Positions 26,164-35,774 of a DNA stretch of 64,000 nt are shown one piece after another. This stretch comes from JBCFBK01 sp038562555 (GTDB taxonomy: Bacteria; Bacteroidota; Bacteroidia; Bacteroidales; Prolixibacteraceae): NCBI GenBank assembly GCA_038562555.1, contig JBCFBK010000012.1, positions 49,847 through 113,846 of the forward strand, read 5' to 3'. The notes under the pieces are model-generated. The model saw nothing but the letters and a program-made list of their open reading frames with translations, was not told where the DNA came from and did no database searches. Made by a program: the position numbers and the translations under genes. Position 1 is the first letter of the stretch, and each line of letters opens with the position of its first letter.

Positions 26164-29100
26164 ATGATGATTCCATTTACGCATTTACATGTCCATTCGC
26201 AATACTCTATTTTAGACGGCGCAGCCAGCATTAAAGGATTGGTTGGCAAAGCGAAAGGTGACGGGATGACTGCCCTGGCCCTGACCGATCACGGGATGAT
26301 GTTCGGGATTAAAGAGTTTTGGGACACCTGCAAACGGGAAGGGATCAAGCCCATCCTGGGTTGTGAAACTTATGTCGCCACCCGCACTATTCAGGATAAA
26401 AACGATAAGGTTGACCGTTCGGGCGACCACCTGATCCTGCTGGCAAAAAACCGGACGGGCTATGTCAATCTGATCAAACTGATCTCTGCAGCCAATACCG
26501 AAGGCTTTTACTATAAACCGAGAATCGACAAGCGGTTGCTGAAACAATATCACGAGGGGCTTATCGCGTCGTCGGCATGCCTGGGTGGGGAAGTTGCCCA
26601 GATGATCATGAAATCGGATATGGAAGCAACCGAAGAGGCGATTCGTTGGTATAAGGACGTCTTCGGCGATGACTATTATCTCGAACTGATGAGGCACAAG
26701 TCGGATGTACCCGGACTGAATGAACAGGTGTATAATAATCAGGTGCTGGTGAACACTGTTCTTCTTGAATTGGCAGAGAAATACCAGGTTAAACTGATTG
26801 CCACGAACGACGTCCATTTTACGAATGCTGAAGATGCCGACGCCCATGATCTTTTGATCTGCCTGAATACGGGCAAAGACCTGGACGATCCGAACAGGAT
26901 GCGTTATACCAAGCAGGAATGGTTTAAGACAACCGCCGAGATGAATGAGCTGTTCGGCGATGTACCGCAAGCCTTGCTGAATACACGGGAAGTTGTTGAC
27001 AAGGTTGAGGAGTATGAGCTTAATTCAGACCCGATTATGCCCCAGTTCCCGATCCCCGAAGATTTTGGTACGGAAGCAGCGTATATCACTAAATATCCGG
27101 AGGATGCGATGCTGCAGGAGTTCGGGGAAAAGGCCTTTGACCGGCTTGGCGGATATGATAAAGTGATCCGCATTAAATTTGAATCGGATTATTTGCAGCA
27201 CCTGACATATTCAGGCGCTTATGAACGCTATGGCAACCCGCTTGCGGAAGATGTCCGTGAGCGGATCGATTTTGAGCTTGACGTCATTAAGACTATGGGG
27301 TTTCCGGGTTACTTCCTGATAACCCAGGATTTTATCAACGCCGCCCGGGAAATGGGAGTACTGGTCGGGCCTGGCCGCGGTTCAGCGGCAGGTTCGGTCG
27401 TTTCCTACTGTGTTGGAATTACAAACATCGACCCCATTAAATATGATCTGCTGTTTGAGCGGTTCCTGAACCCCGACCGTGTATCCATGCCTGACGTCGA
27501 TATTGACTTTGATGATGACGGAAGGCAGATGGTGCTTGACTGGGTAACCAATAAATACGGTCAGGATAAGGTGGCGCATATCTGTACCTTCGGAACAATG
27601 GCTACAAAGCTGGCCATCCGTGATGTTGCGCGGGTCTTGAAACTTCCTCTTCCGGAAGCCGACCGCCTGTCGAAGCTGGTTCCCGAGGCTCCCAAAATGA
27701 ATTTTGTAAAAGCTTATCAGGAAAGTCCGGAGCTGTTGAAAGAAAGGAAGTCGGACGATCCGCTGATCGCCAAAACCCTGAAATTTGCAGAAACACTCGA
27801 AGGTTCTGTGCGCCAGTCGGGCGTACATGCCTGCGGGATCCTGATCAGCCGCGATCCGCTGAGCGATCATATCCCCATCATGCCCACCAAGGAAGAGGTG
27901 CTTTATACCACGCAGTATGACGGACGGTTTGTTGAAGCGATCGGGTTACTTAAAATGGACTTCCTGGGATTGAGGACGCTTTCAATTATCAGGGAGACTC
28001 TCGAGAACATTCAGCTTTCCAAAGGCATAACCATCGACATCGATAAAATCCCGATGGACGATGCCAAGACCTTTGAACTCTTTAGTCGCGGCGATTCGAC
28101 TGCAGTATTTCAGTTTGAGTCGCCGGGAATGAAGAAACATCTTCGTAACCTGAAGCCGAACCGTTTCGGCGACCTCGTTGCCATGAATGCGCTCTACCGG
28201 CCCGGACCAATGGAGTATATTCCCGATTACATTGACCGTAAACATGGCCGGAAAAAAGTGGAATACGACCATCCGATGATGGAGAAATATCTGAGTGATA
28301 CCTATGGGATCACCGTTTTTCAGGAACAGGTTATGCTCCTCTCGCGTCACCTGGCCAATTTTACGCGGGGTGATTCCGATACGCTTCGCAAGGCGATGGG
28401 AAAGAAGGTGAAAGCCATGATGGATAAGCTCAAAGTAAAGTTTCATGAAGGATGTAAAGCCAATCCGCTTTTTGTGGAAGGATGTAAAGAGGTCAAAAAG
28501 GATCCGGATGTACTCATTGACAAAATCTGGAAAGACTGGGAAGCTTTTGCCAGTTATGCCTTTAATAAGTCGCATTCGGTTTGCTATGCCTACATTGCCT
28601 ACCAGACCGGTTATCTGAAGGCTCACTACCCGGGTGAATTCATGGCTGCCAATATGAGCCGGAACCTCAGCAATATCACTGAAATCACCAAGTTGATGGA
28701 AGAATCAAAACGCATGAAGATCAACGTGCTTGGTCCCGATGTGAATGAAAGCTTCCTGAAATTCACGGTCAACCGCAAAGGAGACGTCCGTTTTGGAATG
28801 GCAGCCGTAAAAGGCGTTGGAGCAGGAGCGGTGACCGATATCATCAAAGCCCGTGAAAATGGGGCTTTCAAAGACATCTTTGATTTCGCAGCACGGGTCA
28901 ACCTTCAGTCTGTCAACAAAAAAAATATGGAAGCCCTGGCCATGTCGGGAGCGTTCGATAGCTTCGGTACGATAAAACGCAGTCAGTTTTTTGCGGGAGG
29001 GGACCAGAATGAGGCGAGTTTTATGGAAAAGCTCATTAAATACGGACATCAGATTCAGGCCCATCAGAACAATTCCCAGCAGTCGCTGTTCGGTGCGGTT

Positions 29101-29805
29101 ATGGGAGCTCAGGTCATTAAAACTCCCGACCTTCCCAATGTTCCGGAATGGGCTAAGGTGACCCTGCTCGAAAAGGAAAAATCGCTGATCGGGATTTACC
29201 TGTCATCACATCCGCTCGACGAATACCGGCTGGAAATTGAAAATTTTGCGAGTAAAGAATACAGTCTGAAAGACCTGAATAATAATCCGGACCCGTTAAA
29301 GGGAAAAGAGGTCACTTTTGCAGGTATGGTCACGGAGGCAAGGGAAGCTGTGGGAAAAACAGGCAAACCCTATTGTTCCATGACCCTGACCGATTATAAT
29401 GATTCCTATACGATTTTCTTCTTTGGCAAGGACTACGTCGAATTTTCAAAATACTGCAAACCCAATTTATTTATCCTGGTAAAGGGGCAGGTTCAGGAAG
29501 GATTCCGCCCGGGCCAGCTTGAATTTAAGGTTCGTCATATCGAAATGCTGGATGAGGTTCGGAAAAACTACATAAAAAGTGTCACAGTACAGTTGACGCT
29601 GGAATCGGTTACCCCTGACCTGATCAGCGAGATTGAAACCATCAGCAGGAAAAATAAGGGGACGGCCATGTTGAAGTTCAATATCTGGGATACCGAAACA
29701 AAAGCAATGGTTAATCTGTTTTCAAGGAATACCCGAATCGAAATGAATCACGAAATCGAACGATTTTTAAGAGAACGGGAGAACCTGTCATTTAAAATTA
29801 ACTAG
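26164..29805 (+). CDS. dnaE: DNA polymerase III subunit alpha
   Basis: The protein has 1,213 residues. The N-terminal PHP domain (1-280) has FTHLHVHSQYSILDGA and ALTDHG. The C-family polymerase palm shows PDVDIDFDDDGR at about 443-454 with catalytic aspartates, and GPGRGSAAGSVVSY before it. A helix-hairpin-helix and an OB fold (VTFAGMVTEAREAVGKTGKP) follow. It is the replicative polymerase. No intein or split is present. The start could be either of two adjacent ATGs. Its stop TAG forms part of the trxA -7 box. Confidence 0.97.
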   Translation: MMIPFTHLHVHSQYSILDGAASIKGLVGKAKGDGMTALALTDHGMMFGIKEFWDTCKREGIKPILGCETYVATRTIQDKNDKVDRSGDHLILLAKNRTGYVNLIKLISAANTEGFYYKPRIDKRLLKQYHEGLIASSACLGGEVAQMIMKSDMEATEEAIRWYKDVFGDDYYLELMRHKSDVPGLNEQVYNNQVLVNTVLLELAEKYQVKLIATNDVHFTNAEDADAHDLLICLNTGKDLDDPNRMRYTKQEWFKTTAEMNELFGDVPQALLNTREVVDKVEEYELNSDPIMPQFPIPEDFGTEAAYITKYPEDAMLQEFGEKAFDRLGGYDKVIRIKFESDYLQHLTYSGAYERYGNPLAEDVRERIDFELDVIKTMGFPGYFLITQDFINAAREMGVLVGPGRGSAAGSVVSYCVGITNIDPIKYDLLFERFLNPDRVSMPDVDIDFDDDGRQMVLDWVTNKYGQDKVAHICTFGTMATKLAIRDVARVLKLPLPEADRLSKLVPEAPKMNFVKAYQESPELLKERKSDDPLIAKTLKFAETLEGSVRQSGVHACGILISRDPLSDHIPIMPTKEEVLYTTQYDGRFVEAIGLLKMDFLGLRTLSIIRETLENIQLSKGITIDIDKIPMDDAKTFELFSRGDSTAVFQFESPGMKKHLRNLKPNRFGDLVAMNALYRPGPMEYIPDYIDRKHGRKKVEYDHPMMEKYLSDTYGITVFQEQVMLLSRHLANFTRGDSDTLRKAMGKKVKAMMDKLKVKFHEGCKANPLFVEGCKEVKKDPDVLIDKIWKDWEAFASYAFNKSHSVCYAYIAYQTGYLKAHYPGEFMAANMSRNLSNITEITKLMEESKRMKINVLGPDVNESFLKFTVNRKGDVRFGMAAVKGVGAGAVTDIIKARENGAFKDIFDFAARVNLQSVNKKNMEALAMSGAFDSFGTIKRSQFFAGGDQNEASFMEKLIKYGHQIQAHQNNSQQSLFGAVMGAQVIKTPDLPNVPEWAKVTLLEKEKSLIGIYLSSHPLDEYRLEIENFASKEYSLKDLNNNPDPLKGKEVTFAGMVTEAREAVGKTGKPYCSMTLTDYNDSYTIFFFGKDYVEFSKYCKPNLFILVKGQVQEGFRPGQLEFKVRHIEMLDEVRKNYIKSVTVQLTLESVTPDLISEIETISRKNKGTAMLKFNIWDTETKAMVNLFSRNTRIEMNHEIERFLRERENLSFKIN

Positions 29806-29810
29806 ATTTG
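29803..29810 (+). promoter_or_regulatory. -7 box for trxA overlapping the dnaE stop
   Basis: TAGATTTG (TAnnTTTG) begins with the dnaE stop codon TAG and is followed by CAGG. It lies 34 bases before the probable trxA ATG at 29845. No clear -33 box is present. Confidence 0.45.
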
Positions 29811-29844
29811 CAGGATAATTGCGATTCAACTAAAAAATATGATT

Positions 29845-30162
29845 ATGGCAATAGAGGTAAATGACGCGAATTTTAAGGAAGTCGTTCTTCAATCTGATAA
29901 ACCGGTATTGGTTGACTTTTGGGCAGAATGGTGCGGTCCGTGCCGCATTGTCGGACCAATAGTTGAAGAACTTTCACGCGACTACGAAGGGAAGCTGGTG
30001 GTGACAAAACTGGATGTTGACAGTAATCCTGAAACCGCCATGAAATTCGGGATCAGGAATATTCCCACGATTCTTTTCTTCAAAGGGGGTGAAGTTGTTG
30101 AAAGGCATGTGGGAGCAGCTCCGAAAGCTACTCTCTCTGCAAAGGTCGATACGATTTTGTAA
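29845..30162 (+). CDS. trxA: Thioredoxin
   Basis: The protein has 105 residues from ATG 29845 (MAIEVNDANFKEVV); the ATG two codons upstream is also possible. The redox motif WCGPCR has its cysteines at about 30 and 33, and the cis-proline is in NIPTILFF. It is a general cytoplasmic disulfide reductant, for example for ribonucleotide reductase and peroxiredoxins. It is followed by a terminator. Confidence 0.96.
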   Translation: MAIEVNDANFKEVVLQSDKPVLVDFWAEWCGPCRIVGPIVEELSRDYEGKLVVTKLDVDSNPETAMKFGIRNIPTILFFKGGEVVERHVGAAPKATLSAKVDTIL

Positions 30163-30186
30163 ATCTGATTCCTTAACAGATATAGT

Positions 30187-30214
30187 AGGCGTGACGCAGG
30201 TCATGCCTTTTTTC
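30187..30214 (+). terminator. Intrinsic terminator after trxA
   Basis: AGGCGTGAC pairs with GTCATGCCT (one G-T wobble), loop GCAG, then a T-run. Confidence 0.8.
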
Positions 30215-30241
30215 TTTTGTACTTCTGCAAAATTATCCAGG

Positions 30242-31318
30242 TTATTCGGCAGTTTTGACCAGTTTGCAGCTTAACGGATAGTGATCGGAATAGTCAACGT
30301 GGTCAACCGTAAAGTTGTAGCCGGTAAAAACCGGACTATGGAGGATATAATCGATCCGGAACGAAGGGAGACGGCCTGCATACGAACTGCCTGTTCCTGC
30401 TCCCGATTCAACAAAGGCATCTTTTAATTCTCCTCTTACCTTACGGTAGGTGTAAGATACCGGGGAGTCATTGAAATCGCCGCAAACGATAACCGGATAA
30501 GGGGATCTCCGGATGTTTTCGCTTAGCTTATCTGCATGCACCGTGCGTTTGATAAAGGCATTTTTCATTTTTGATCCAACGATACGCATACCGCGGATAT
30601 TTTTTTTTTGACCTTCCATCGACAAGGCGTCAAATGAATTGATCTCATCGTCGGTAAGCCGGTAACTTTGCAAATGGCAACTGAAAACCCGGATTGTATC
30701 TTCATTAATCTTGATGTCGGCTATAACAATCATATTTTCTGTATTCTCAAACCTGATCTCATCGGTGCGGATGATCGGATGCCGGCTGAATATGGCGGGG
30801 CCTGTGTTGTCTCCCGGTCTGGTGGAGTTCATATTCGGGTCGGGATGGGATGATGCTGTAACAAACGGGTTGAATTTTTTCATTAACGGGGAGCTCAATT
30901 CCTGCAGGCAAACGATATCGGCATTCTTGTTCCTCAGGTAATTCTGAATGCGAAGGGTGTTTTCACGCCAGTCAATTCCTTTGGTTGTGCCGTTAAAGTG
31001 TTTTACATTATAGCTGCAGATAACAATTCCCTCGCGGATAGTTTCTTTTTTCCCCAACTGGAAATAATTCTGAAGATGGCTAAACCCGATCAGAATCGCC
31101 AGCAGCGATGCAAGCGCGAACTTTGGACGACTCAGCAACCAGTATAACACAAACAGGATATTTGCAGCCAGAATGAAGGGATAAGCCAATCCGAAAAATC
31201 CCAGGTACCACAACTTCGCAGGACTGATACAGACCGAAGAATAAGTAACCAGTAATGCCAGTATCGCAAAAAAATTCAGGATGATTATCGTATAACGGAA
31301 CAGTGTTTTCAATCCCAC
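30242..31318 (-). CDS. Membrane endonuclease/exonuclease/phosphatase-family protein
   Basis: The protein has 358 residues. Two or three N-terminal membrane helices (about 5-85) precede an EEP (DNase I-like) domain: ICSYNVKHFNG, VCLQELSSPL, VCGDFNDSP and YSDHYPLSCKL carry the Asn, Glu, Asp/Asn and catalytic His of the fold. Family members cleave phosphodiesters in nucleic acids or lipids; this membrane-anchored type is common in Bacteroidota but its substrate is unknown. Convergent with trxA. Confidence 0.85.
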   Translation of the reverse strand: MGLKTLFRYTIIILNFFAILALLVTYSSVCISPAKLWYLGFFGLAYPFILAANILFVLYWLLSRPKFALASLLAILIGFSHLQNYFQLGKKETIREGIVICSYNVKHFNGTTKGIDWRENTLRIQNYLRNKNADIVCLQELSSPLMKKFNPFVTASSHPDPNMNSTRPGDNTGPAIFSRHPIIRTDEIRFENTENMIVIADIKINEDTIRVFSCHLQSYRLTDDEINSFDALSMEGQKKNIRGMRIVGSKMKNAFIKRTVHADKLSENIRRSPYPVIVCGDFNDSPVSYTYRKVRGELKDAFVESGAGTGSSYAGRLPSFRIDYILHSPVFTGYNFTVDHVDYSDHYPLSCKLVKTAE

Positions 31319-31471
31319 CTATCTTTTTTATTTGGAAACAGAATGCAATGATAAACGTTAATCGGGAAGAAAATTAATTTTCCGGATTAATTTTTATTAA
31401 AATTAATAAATTTTGGACATTGTAACGCAGCGATGAAGGAAATGGGGAAAAGACGATGCCGGCATCAATTC

Positions 31472-32323
31472 TTATTGAAAGGACACTTGAGCCGAGAGCA
31501 TGCGGCTTTTCCCGTTGATATCCCTGCGTGACCCGATGTGGATATAGCCGTGCGCTTTTAACAGGTCGGCACATTCATTTTCAAATGCTTCATTAATTTC
31601 CCAGAATTGTTTTCCTCCCGGCTTTAGCTGTTGTTTGCCGAATGCTACAAGTGCTTTATAAAATTTCAACGGATCGTGATCGGGGACAAAAAGCGCACTG
31701 TGCGGTTCAAACTCCGTCACATTCAGGTGCATTCTTTTTTTTTCGCGATCGGTAACGTACGGCGGGTTGCTTACGATCAGGTCGGCTTTGGGAAGGTGTC
31801 CGGGAGGAGGTTGCTGTGTCATATCCAGCTTCAGAAAATTCACCTCGACCTTGTTCAGCCGAGCGTTTCCCCGGGCCACGTCCAAAGCTGCCTGTGAAAT
31901 ATCACATCCGGTTACCGATGCCAGCGGGAGATGCTTTTTTAAGCTGACAGCAATACAACCACTGCCCGTGCCCATGTCGATAATCACCGGGTCGGCGATG
32001 TTTGTTGATTCCAGTATCCAGTCTGTCAGTTCTTCTGTTTCCGGCCTCGGAATAAGTACATCGGGGGTCACATGAAACGGGAGTCCGTAAAATTCCGTTT
32101 CACCCAAAATATACTGGATCGGTTCATATCTTTTCAGACGCTTAACCACGCACTCAAGGTAGCGTCGCTCGGGGCCGGTCAATTTGTTTTCTTTTTTCAT
32201 AAGCAGGTCGGTAATGCTATACTGCTTCCATGTGGCAAATAAAAAACGGATCAATCCGTCAATCTCCTTGTCGGGATAGTGATCTTTTAATTCTTTGCGG
32301 ATATATGCAATGCCTGCCTGCAT
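31472..32323 (-). CDS. prmC: Release factor glutamine N5-methyltransferase
   Basis: The protein has 283 residues from ATG 32323 (MQAGIAYIRKELKDHY); a longer frame would run into ribD and is not family-like. The SAM site is VIDMGTGSGCIAVSLKK, and VSNPPYV holds the Gln substrate (NPPY motif). IPRPETEEL is also diagnostic. It methylates the GGQ glutamine of RF1 and RF2, so it acts on the prfB product found at 8.6 kb. It is divergent from ribD, 36 bases away. Confidence 0.95.
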   Translation of the reverse strand: MQAGIAYIRKELKDHYPDKEIDGLIRFLFATWKQYSITDLLMKKENKLTGPERRYLECVVKRLKRYEPIQYILGETEFYGLPFHVTPDVLIPRPETEELTDWILESTNIADPVIIDMGTGSGCIAVSLKKHLPLASVTGCDISQAALDVARGNARLNKVEVNFLKLDMTQQPPPGHLPKADLIVSNPPYVTDREKKRMHLNVTEFEPHSALFVPDHDPLKFYKALVAFGKQQLKPGGKQFWEINEAFENECADLLKAHGYIHIGSRRDINGKSRMLSAQVSFQ

Positions 32324-32331
32324 TAAATTCG

Positions 32332-32339
32332 TATTTTTG
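32332..32339 (+). promoter_or_regulatory. -7 box for ribD
   Basis: TATTTTTG (exact TAnnTTTG), followed by GCAAAG, 20 bases before the ribD GTG. It lies one base away from the oppositely directed prmC -7 box. Confidence 0.5.
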
Positions 32340-32340
32340 G

Positions 32341-32348
32341 CAAAGTTA
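32341..32348 (-). promoter_or_regulatory. -7 box for prmC
   Basis: The reverse strand reads TAACTTTG (exact TAnnTTTG), 17 bases before the prmC ATG. It is nearly back-to-back with the ribD box, so polymerases at the two promoters should exclude each other. Confidence 0.5.
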
Positions 32349-32359
32349 AATTTTTCCCG

Positions 32360-33409
32360 GTGAAGATAACCGATAAATACATGTCCCGTTGCCTCGAACT
32401 TGCCCGGCTTGGAATGGGCGAGGTTGCCCCAAACCCGATGGTAGGCGCTGTAATCGTGCATGACGGTAAAATTATCGGAGAGGGATTCCATCGTGAATTC
32501 GGGGGGGCACATGCTGAAGTTCATGCCATCAATTCAGTGGTCAACAAAGAGTTGCTAAAAGAGGCGATCTTGTATGTGAGCCTGGAGCCTTGTGCCCATT
32601 ACGGTAAAACGCCGCCGTGTTCTGATCTCATTATATCCAGTCAGATTCCCGCTGTCGTTGTGGGCTCGGTCGACCCTTTTGCACAAGTTGCCGGTAAGGG
32701 AATAGAAAAAATGAGGCAAGCAGGAATCGAAGTCGAAATTGGGGTTCTTGAGAGGGAATGTCTTGAGTTAAACCGTCGGTTCTTCACCTTTCATCAGCAG
32801 AAAAGGCCTTACGTGATTTTAAAATGGGCGCAAACGCTCGACGGATATCTTGATGTAGACCGGTCATATCCGGAATTATACGGAAAGCCGACCTGGATCA
32901 GCAACGAGCTCTCACGTCGGATTGTTCACCGGCAACGTACCGAAGAGGCTGCTATTTTGATTGGTACCAGGACCATTTTAAAAGATAACCCGTCGCTGAC
33001 GGTTAGGGAGTGGACAGGTAAGCAGCCCGTGAGGCTGGTACTCGACCGGCAAAACCGCCTTCCTGATCATTTACATGTAAAAGACGGAAGCGTCCCGACA
33101 GTCATTTTTACTGAAGAAACCATTCCCTCTCAGGAAAATCTGGAGTTTGTCAGGATGGATTTCCACGGCGACCTGATCGCCCAGATCAGTCGTTTTCTGT
33201 ACGAACGGGAACTTCAATCGGTTATTGTTGAAGGCGGGCAGCGCCTGCTGCAGTCGTTTATTGACCAGGAAGCCTGGGATGAAGCCTGCGTCTATATTGG
33301 TCATTGCTGGTTTGGAAAAGGTGTCCGGGCTCCGCAGTTCAACTGCCAACCCAGTGAAAGCGAGCTGCTCAACGATACACAACTGCAGGTTTTTTACCGG
33401 AATATGTAG
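32360..33409 (+). CDS. ribD: Bifunctional riboflavin biosynthesis deaminase/reductase
   Basis: The protein has 349 residues. The N-terminal deaminase domain has the zinc motifs GAHAEVHAI (HAE) and PCAHYGKTPPC (PCxxxGxTPPC). The C-terminal reductase domain (about 150-345) includes VILKWAQTLDGY and VIVEGGQRLLQSF. Together they carry out the second and third steps of riboflavin synthesis. The start is GTG (MKITDKYMSRC), which keeps the family N-terminus; an ATG seven codons later is the alternative. Confidence 0.95.
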   Translation: MKITDKYMSRCLELARLGMGEVAPNPMVGAVIVHDGKIIGEGFHREFGGAHAEVHAINSVVNKELLKEAILYVSLEPCAHYGKTPPCSDLIISSQIPAVVVGSVDPFAQVAGKGIEKMRQAGIEVEIGVLERECLELNRRFFTFHQQKRPYVILKWAQTLDGYLDVDRSYPELYGKPTWISNELSRRIVHRQRTEEAAILIGTRTILKDNPSLTVREWTGKQPVRLVLDRQNRLPDHLHVKDGSVPTVIFTEETIPSQENLEFVRMDFHGDLIAQISRFLYERELQSVIVEGGQRLLQSFIDQEAWDEACVYIGHCWFGKGVRAPQFNCQPSESELLNDTQLQVFYRNM

Positions 33410-33415
33410 CCTGGA

Positions 33416-33500
33416 AGCTGTTAGCTGTTGGCTATTAGCAGCGAGACAAAAGAGTTAGACACAAGCGTCAAAATACAAGACGGAGCAGGGATCACGGAAC
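33416..33500. repeat. Modular intergenic repeat, ribD-recX spacer
   Basis: Words of the form AGCTGTTAGCTGTTGGCTAT, then AGACACAAGCGTCAAAATAC and AAGACGGAGCAGG. They resemble the ACACAAGTATC and GCTATTAGC words at other sites. The spacer separates convergent genes and continues into the hairpin at 33503. Confidence 0.55.
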
Positions 33501-33502
33501 AC

Positions 33503-33542
33503 GGAGACAGGAGGATTTTCTTCCATCTTCCGGTCTCCTTTT
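33503..33542 (+). terminator. Hairpin terminator between ribD and recX
   Basis: GGAGAC (33503) pairs with GTCTCC (33533), continued by GGA/TCC and GA/TC with small mismatches, followed by TTTT. It uses a repeat word (CCGGTCTCC) that also appears near 47.75 kb. Confidence 0.5.
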
Positions 33543-33568
33543 ATTGATTTCTGCTGTGACCCATGCCA

Positions 33569-34036
33569 TCAATCAATTATTTCGTCGATCAGCTTGTGGA
33601 TCAGTTCCGGCTCAAAGCCGCGACCCTGTGCAAACCGAAATAATTTACCACGCCTTTCGTACGGATTGCCGGCCTTCACAGATTTGTCTTTCTCTGCCAG
33701 CAGCTTTTTCAGAGCCTCCCGGTACTGTTCATCGTCGATTTCTGCGAGCGCCTGTAAAATAACCGCGGACGAAATTTTCTCCGCGCGAAGCTGATGGATG
33801 ATTTTTATTTTTCCCCATTTATTGAAACGAAATTTGTCTTTGACGTAACTCCGGGCAAATCTTTCGTCATCAATGAATTTTTCCCCGATTAGCTTTTTTA
33901 ATACAGGATCGGCATCTTCGGCACTGAGCCCCCAGTCCAGCAGTCTCTTTTCGACGTTACCGGAATTTTTTTCGGACCTGCTGCAAATGAAAGCCGCCCG
34001 GTCATAACATTGCTGTTGCAGATTGTTGAATCTCAT
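33569..34036 (-). CDS. recX: Regulatory protein RecX
   Basis: The protein has 155 residues. Three-helix repeats with FIDDERFARSYVKDKFRFNKWG and LIGEKF fit RecX, which binds RecA filaments and limits recombination. recA itself is not nearby. The protein has a normal length. Convergent with ribD. Confidence 0.9.
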   Translation of the reverse strand: MRFNNLQQQCYDRAAFICSRSEKNSGNVEKRLLDWGLSAEDADPVLKKLIGEKFIDDERFARSYVKDKFRFNKWGKIKIIHQLRAEKISSAVILQALAEIDDEQYREALKKLLAEKDKSVKAGNPYERRGKLFRFAQGRGFEPELIHKLIDEIID

Positions 34037-34176
34037 ATCCTGTAATTCTGACGTTATCAGTCAAAAATAAACGGAATAAATGATATTTTAGACTGAGTGA
34101 AAGGAAAAGAGTTTCCTGTTTGTTAAACATTGTGCTTAAATTTAAAGGGATCAGTAACGGAAGCAAAGCAAATTTA

Positions 34177-34184
34177 TAACTTTG
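34177..34184 (+). promoter_or_regulatory. -7 box for dapL
   Basis: TAACTTTG (exact TAnnTTTG), about 49 bases before the dapL ATG. The -33 element is not clear. Confidence 0.5.
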
Positions 34185-34233
34185 TCAAGCCGCGCGTTGC
34201 GGAAGGCAGTGCTCATTAAAAATAAACAAACAT

Positions 34234-35469
34234 ATGGCATTTATTAACGAGAATTATCTGAAGTTGAAAGCCGGTTACCTGTTTCCCGAAATAGGGCGCC
34301 GCGTGAAAGAGTTTTCGGAAGCTAATCCTGATAAGAAGATTATCCGCATGGGTATCGGCGATGTTACCCGGCCACTCACACCTGCCGTTATGAAAGCATT
34401 TCACGAAGGTGTTGAAGAAATGGGTAAAGCGGCCACATTTAAGGGATACGGACCGGAGCAGGGCTATGACTTCCTGCGCAACGCCATTGCCGAAAAGGCT
34501 TACCAGGCTTATGGTATAGACATTTCCGCCGATGACATTATTGTTTCTGATGGTTCCAAATGTGATACCGGTAATATTCAGGAGGTATTCAGCCATGGAA
34601 ATAAAATCGCCATTTGTGATCCCGTTTATCCGGTATATGCCGATACGACGGTGATGTCGGGGAAAACGGGCGATTGTAAAGAAAACGGCTACTACGATGG
34701 CATTATTTACATGCCATGTACCGCAGAAAACGGTTTTATTCCTGAATTGCCTTCAGAACGCCCCGATCTGATTTTTCTGTGCTTCCCGAACAATCCGACA
34801 GGAACCGTGGCCAGCAGGGAAGTGCTTGAAAAATGGGTGAAATATGCCCGTCAGCAAAAATCGATCATCCTGTTCGATGCGGCTTACGAAGCGTTCATTA
34901 CCGAAGATAATATTCCTCATTCCATCTACGAAATTGATGGCGCCAAAGAAGTCGCCATCGAATTTCGCAGTTTTTCGAAAACAGCCGGATTTACAGGGAC
35001 ACGTTGTGCCTTTACCGTAATTCCCCGGGAGCTTATAGCCTATGATAATGATGGCAATACGCATTCGGTCAAGAAACTCTGGCTTCGCCGGCACACCACC
35101 AAATTCAACGGCGTATCCTATCCCGTTCAGAAGGCAGCGGCTGCGGTTTATTCTTTGCAGGGACAACAGGAGGTTAAAGAGGTGGTGAGTTATTACATGG
35201 AGAACGCCCGGATTATGCGTGAAAATCTGGCCCAGGCCGGCTTTGAGGTTTATGGTGGTGAAAACGCTCCTTATATCTGGGTGAAAACAAAGAATAACAT
35301 GAAATCGTGGGATTTCTTCGACCTGTTGCTTAATGAGGTAAACGTTGTGGGTACGCCGGGCTCAGGGTTTGGACCAGCAGGGGAAGGGTATTTCCGTTTT
35401 TCTGCATTTGCCGACCGTGAAAATGTGCTGGAAGCCATGGAGCGGATTAGAAAAAATGCAAAATTGTAA
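34234..35469 (+). CDS. dapL: LL-diaminopimelate aminotransferase
   Basis: The protein has 411 residues, the normal DapL length. It starts MAFINENYLKLKAGYLFPEI, a DapL hallmark. FCFPNNPTGTVASREVL binds PLP, Lys249 lies in FRSFSKTAGFTGTR, and VVGTPGSGFGPAGEGYFRFS closes the active site. It converts tetrahydrodipicolinate straight to LL-diaminopimelate, bypassing succinyl intermediates in lysine and peptidoglycan synthesis. Monocistronic with its own promoter. Confidence 0.96.
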   Translation: MAFINENYLKLKAGYLFPEIGRRVKEFSEANPDKKIIRMGIGDVTRPLTPAVMKAFHEGVEEMGKAATFKGYGPEQGYDFLRNAIAEKAYQAYGIDISADDIIVSDGSKCDTGNIQEVFSHGNKIAICDPVYPVYADTTVMSGKTGDCKENGYYDGIIYMPCTAENGFIPELPSERPDLIFLCFPNNPTGTVASREVLEKWVKYARQQKSIILFDAAYEAFITEDNIPHSIYEIDGAKEVAIEFRSFSKTAGFTGTRCAFTVIPRELIAYDNDGNTHSVKKLWLRRHTTKFNGVSYPVQKAAAAVYSLQGQQEVKEVVSYYMENARIMRENLAQAGFEVYGGENAPYIWVKTKNNMKSWDFFDLLLNEVNVVGTPGSGFGPAGEGYFRFSAFADRENVLEAMERIRKNAKL

Positions 35470-35476
35470 AACTGTC

Positions 35477-35515
35477 ATTTTAGTTGTAAGTACATAGTCG
35501 TAAGTCTTAAGACAC
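35477..35515. repeat. Modular intergenic repeat, dapL 3' side
   Basis: TTTTAGTTGTAAGTACATAG, then TCGTAAGTCTTAAGAC: a variant of the TTTTAGTCGTAAG module seen at 16.3, 20.7, 47.7 and 54.2 kb. Confidence 0.65.
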
Positions 35516-35760
35516 GCGGCAACCCGGAAACAGTAAACTGTAAGTTGTCGGCTTGATTCCATGCATCCTGAGGGCAGGAATCTCAGAAACATGTTTGAAA
35601 AAATACTGCGTTGCAGAAGTAAACCCCGGTAATCTGCCGGGGTTTACTATTTTATAAAAACTACGACCTGAATTGCATGGTATTTGCCGCATTTTAATTA
35701 AACATTGTTAAAAGGGTTTAAGCTTTATTGATTTAGCTCAGATTTTAAATGTGAATTAGC

Positions 35761-35768
35761 TACTTTTG
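35761..35768 (+). promoter_or_regulatory. -7 box directly before the start codon at 35775
   Basis: TACTTTTG (exact TAnnTTTG) ends only 6 bases before the ATG, so transcription should start at or next to the start codon, giving an essentially leaderless mRNA. Confidence 0.5.
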
Positions 35769-35774
35769 GAGCCT

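Noticed and set aside
26212..26970. Long frame on the - strand opposite dnaE
   Set aside because: Antisense of a strongly conserved gene; no family resemblance and no start signals.
32324..32524. Longer prmC start at 32524
   Set aside because: It would overlap ribD by 165 bases and the extra residues are unlike PrmC; the ATG at 32323 fits the family.
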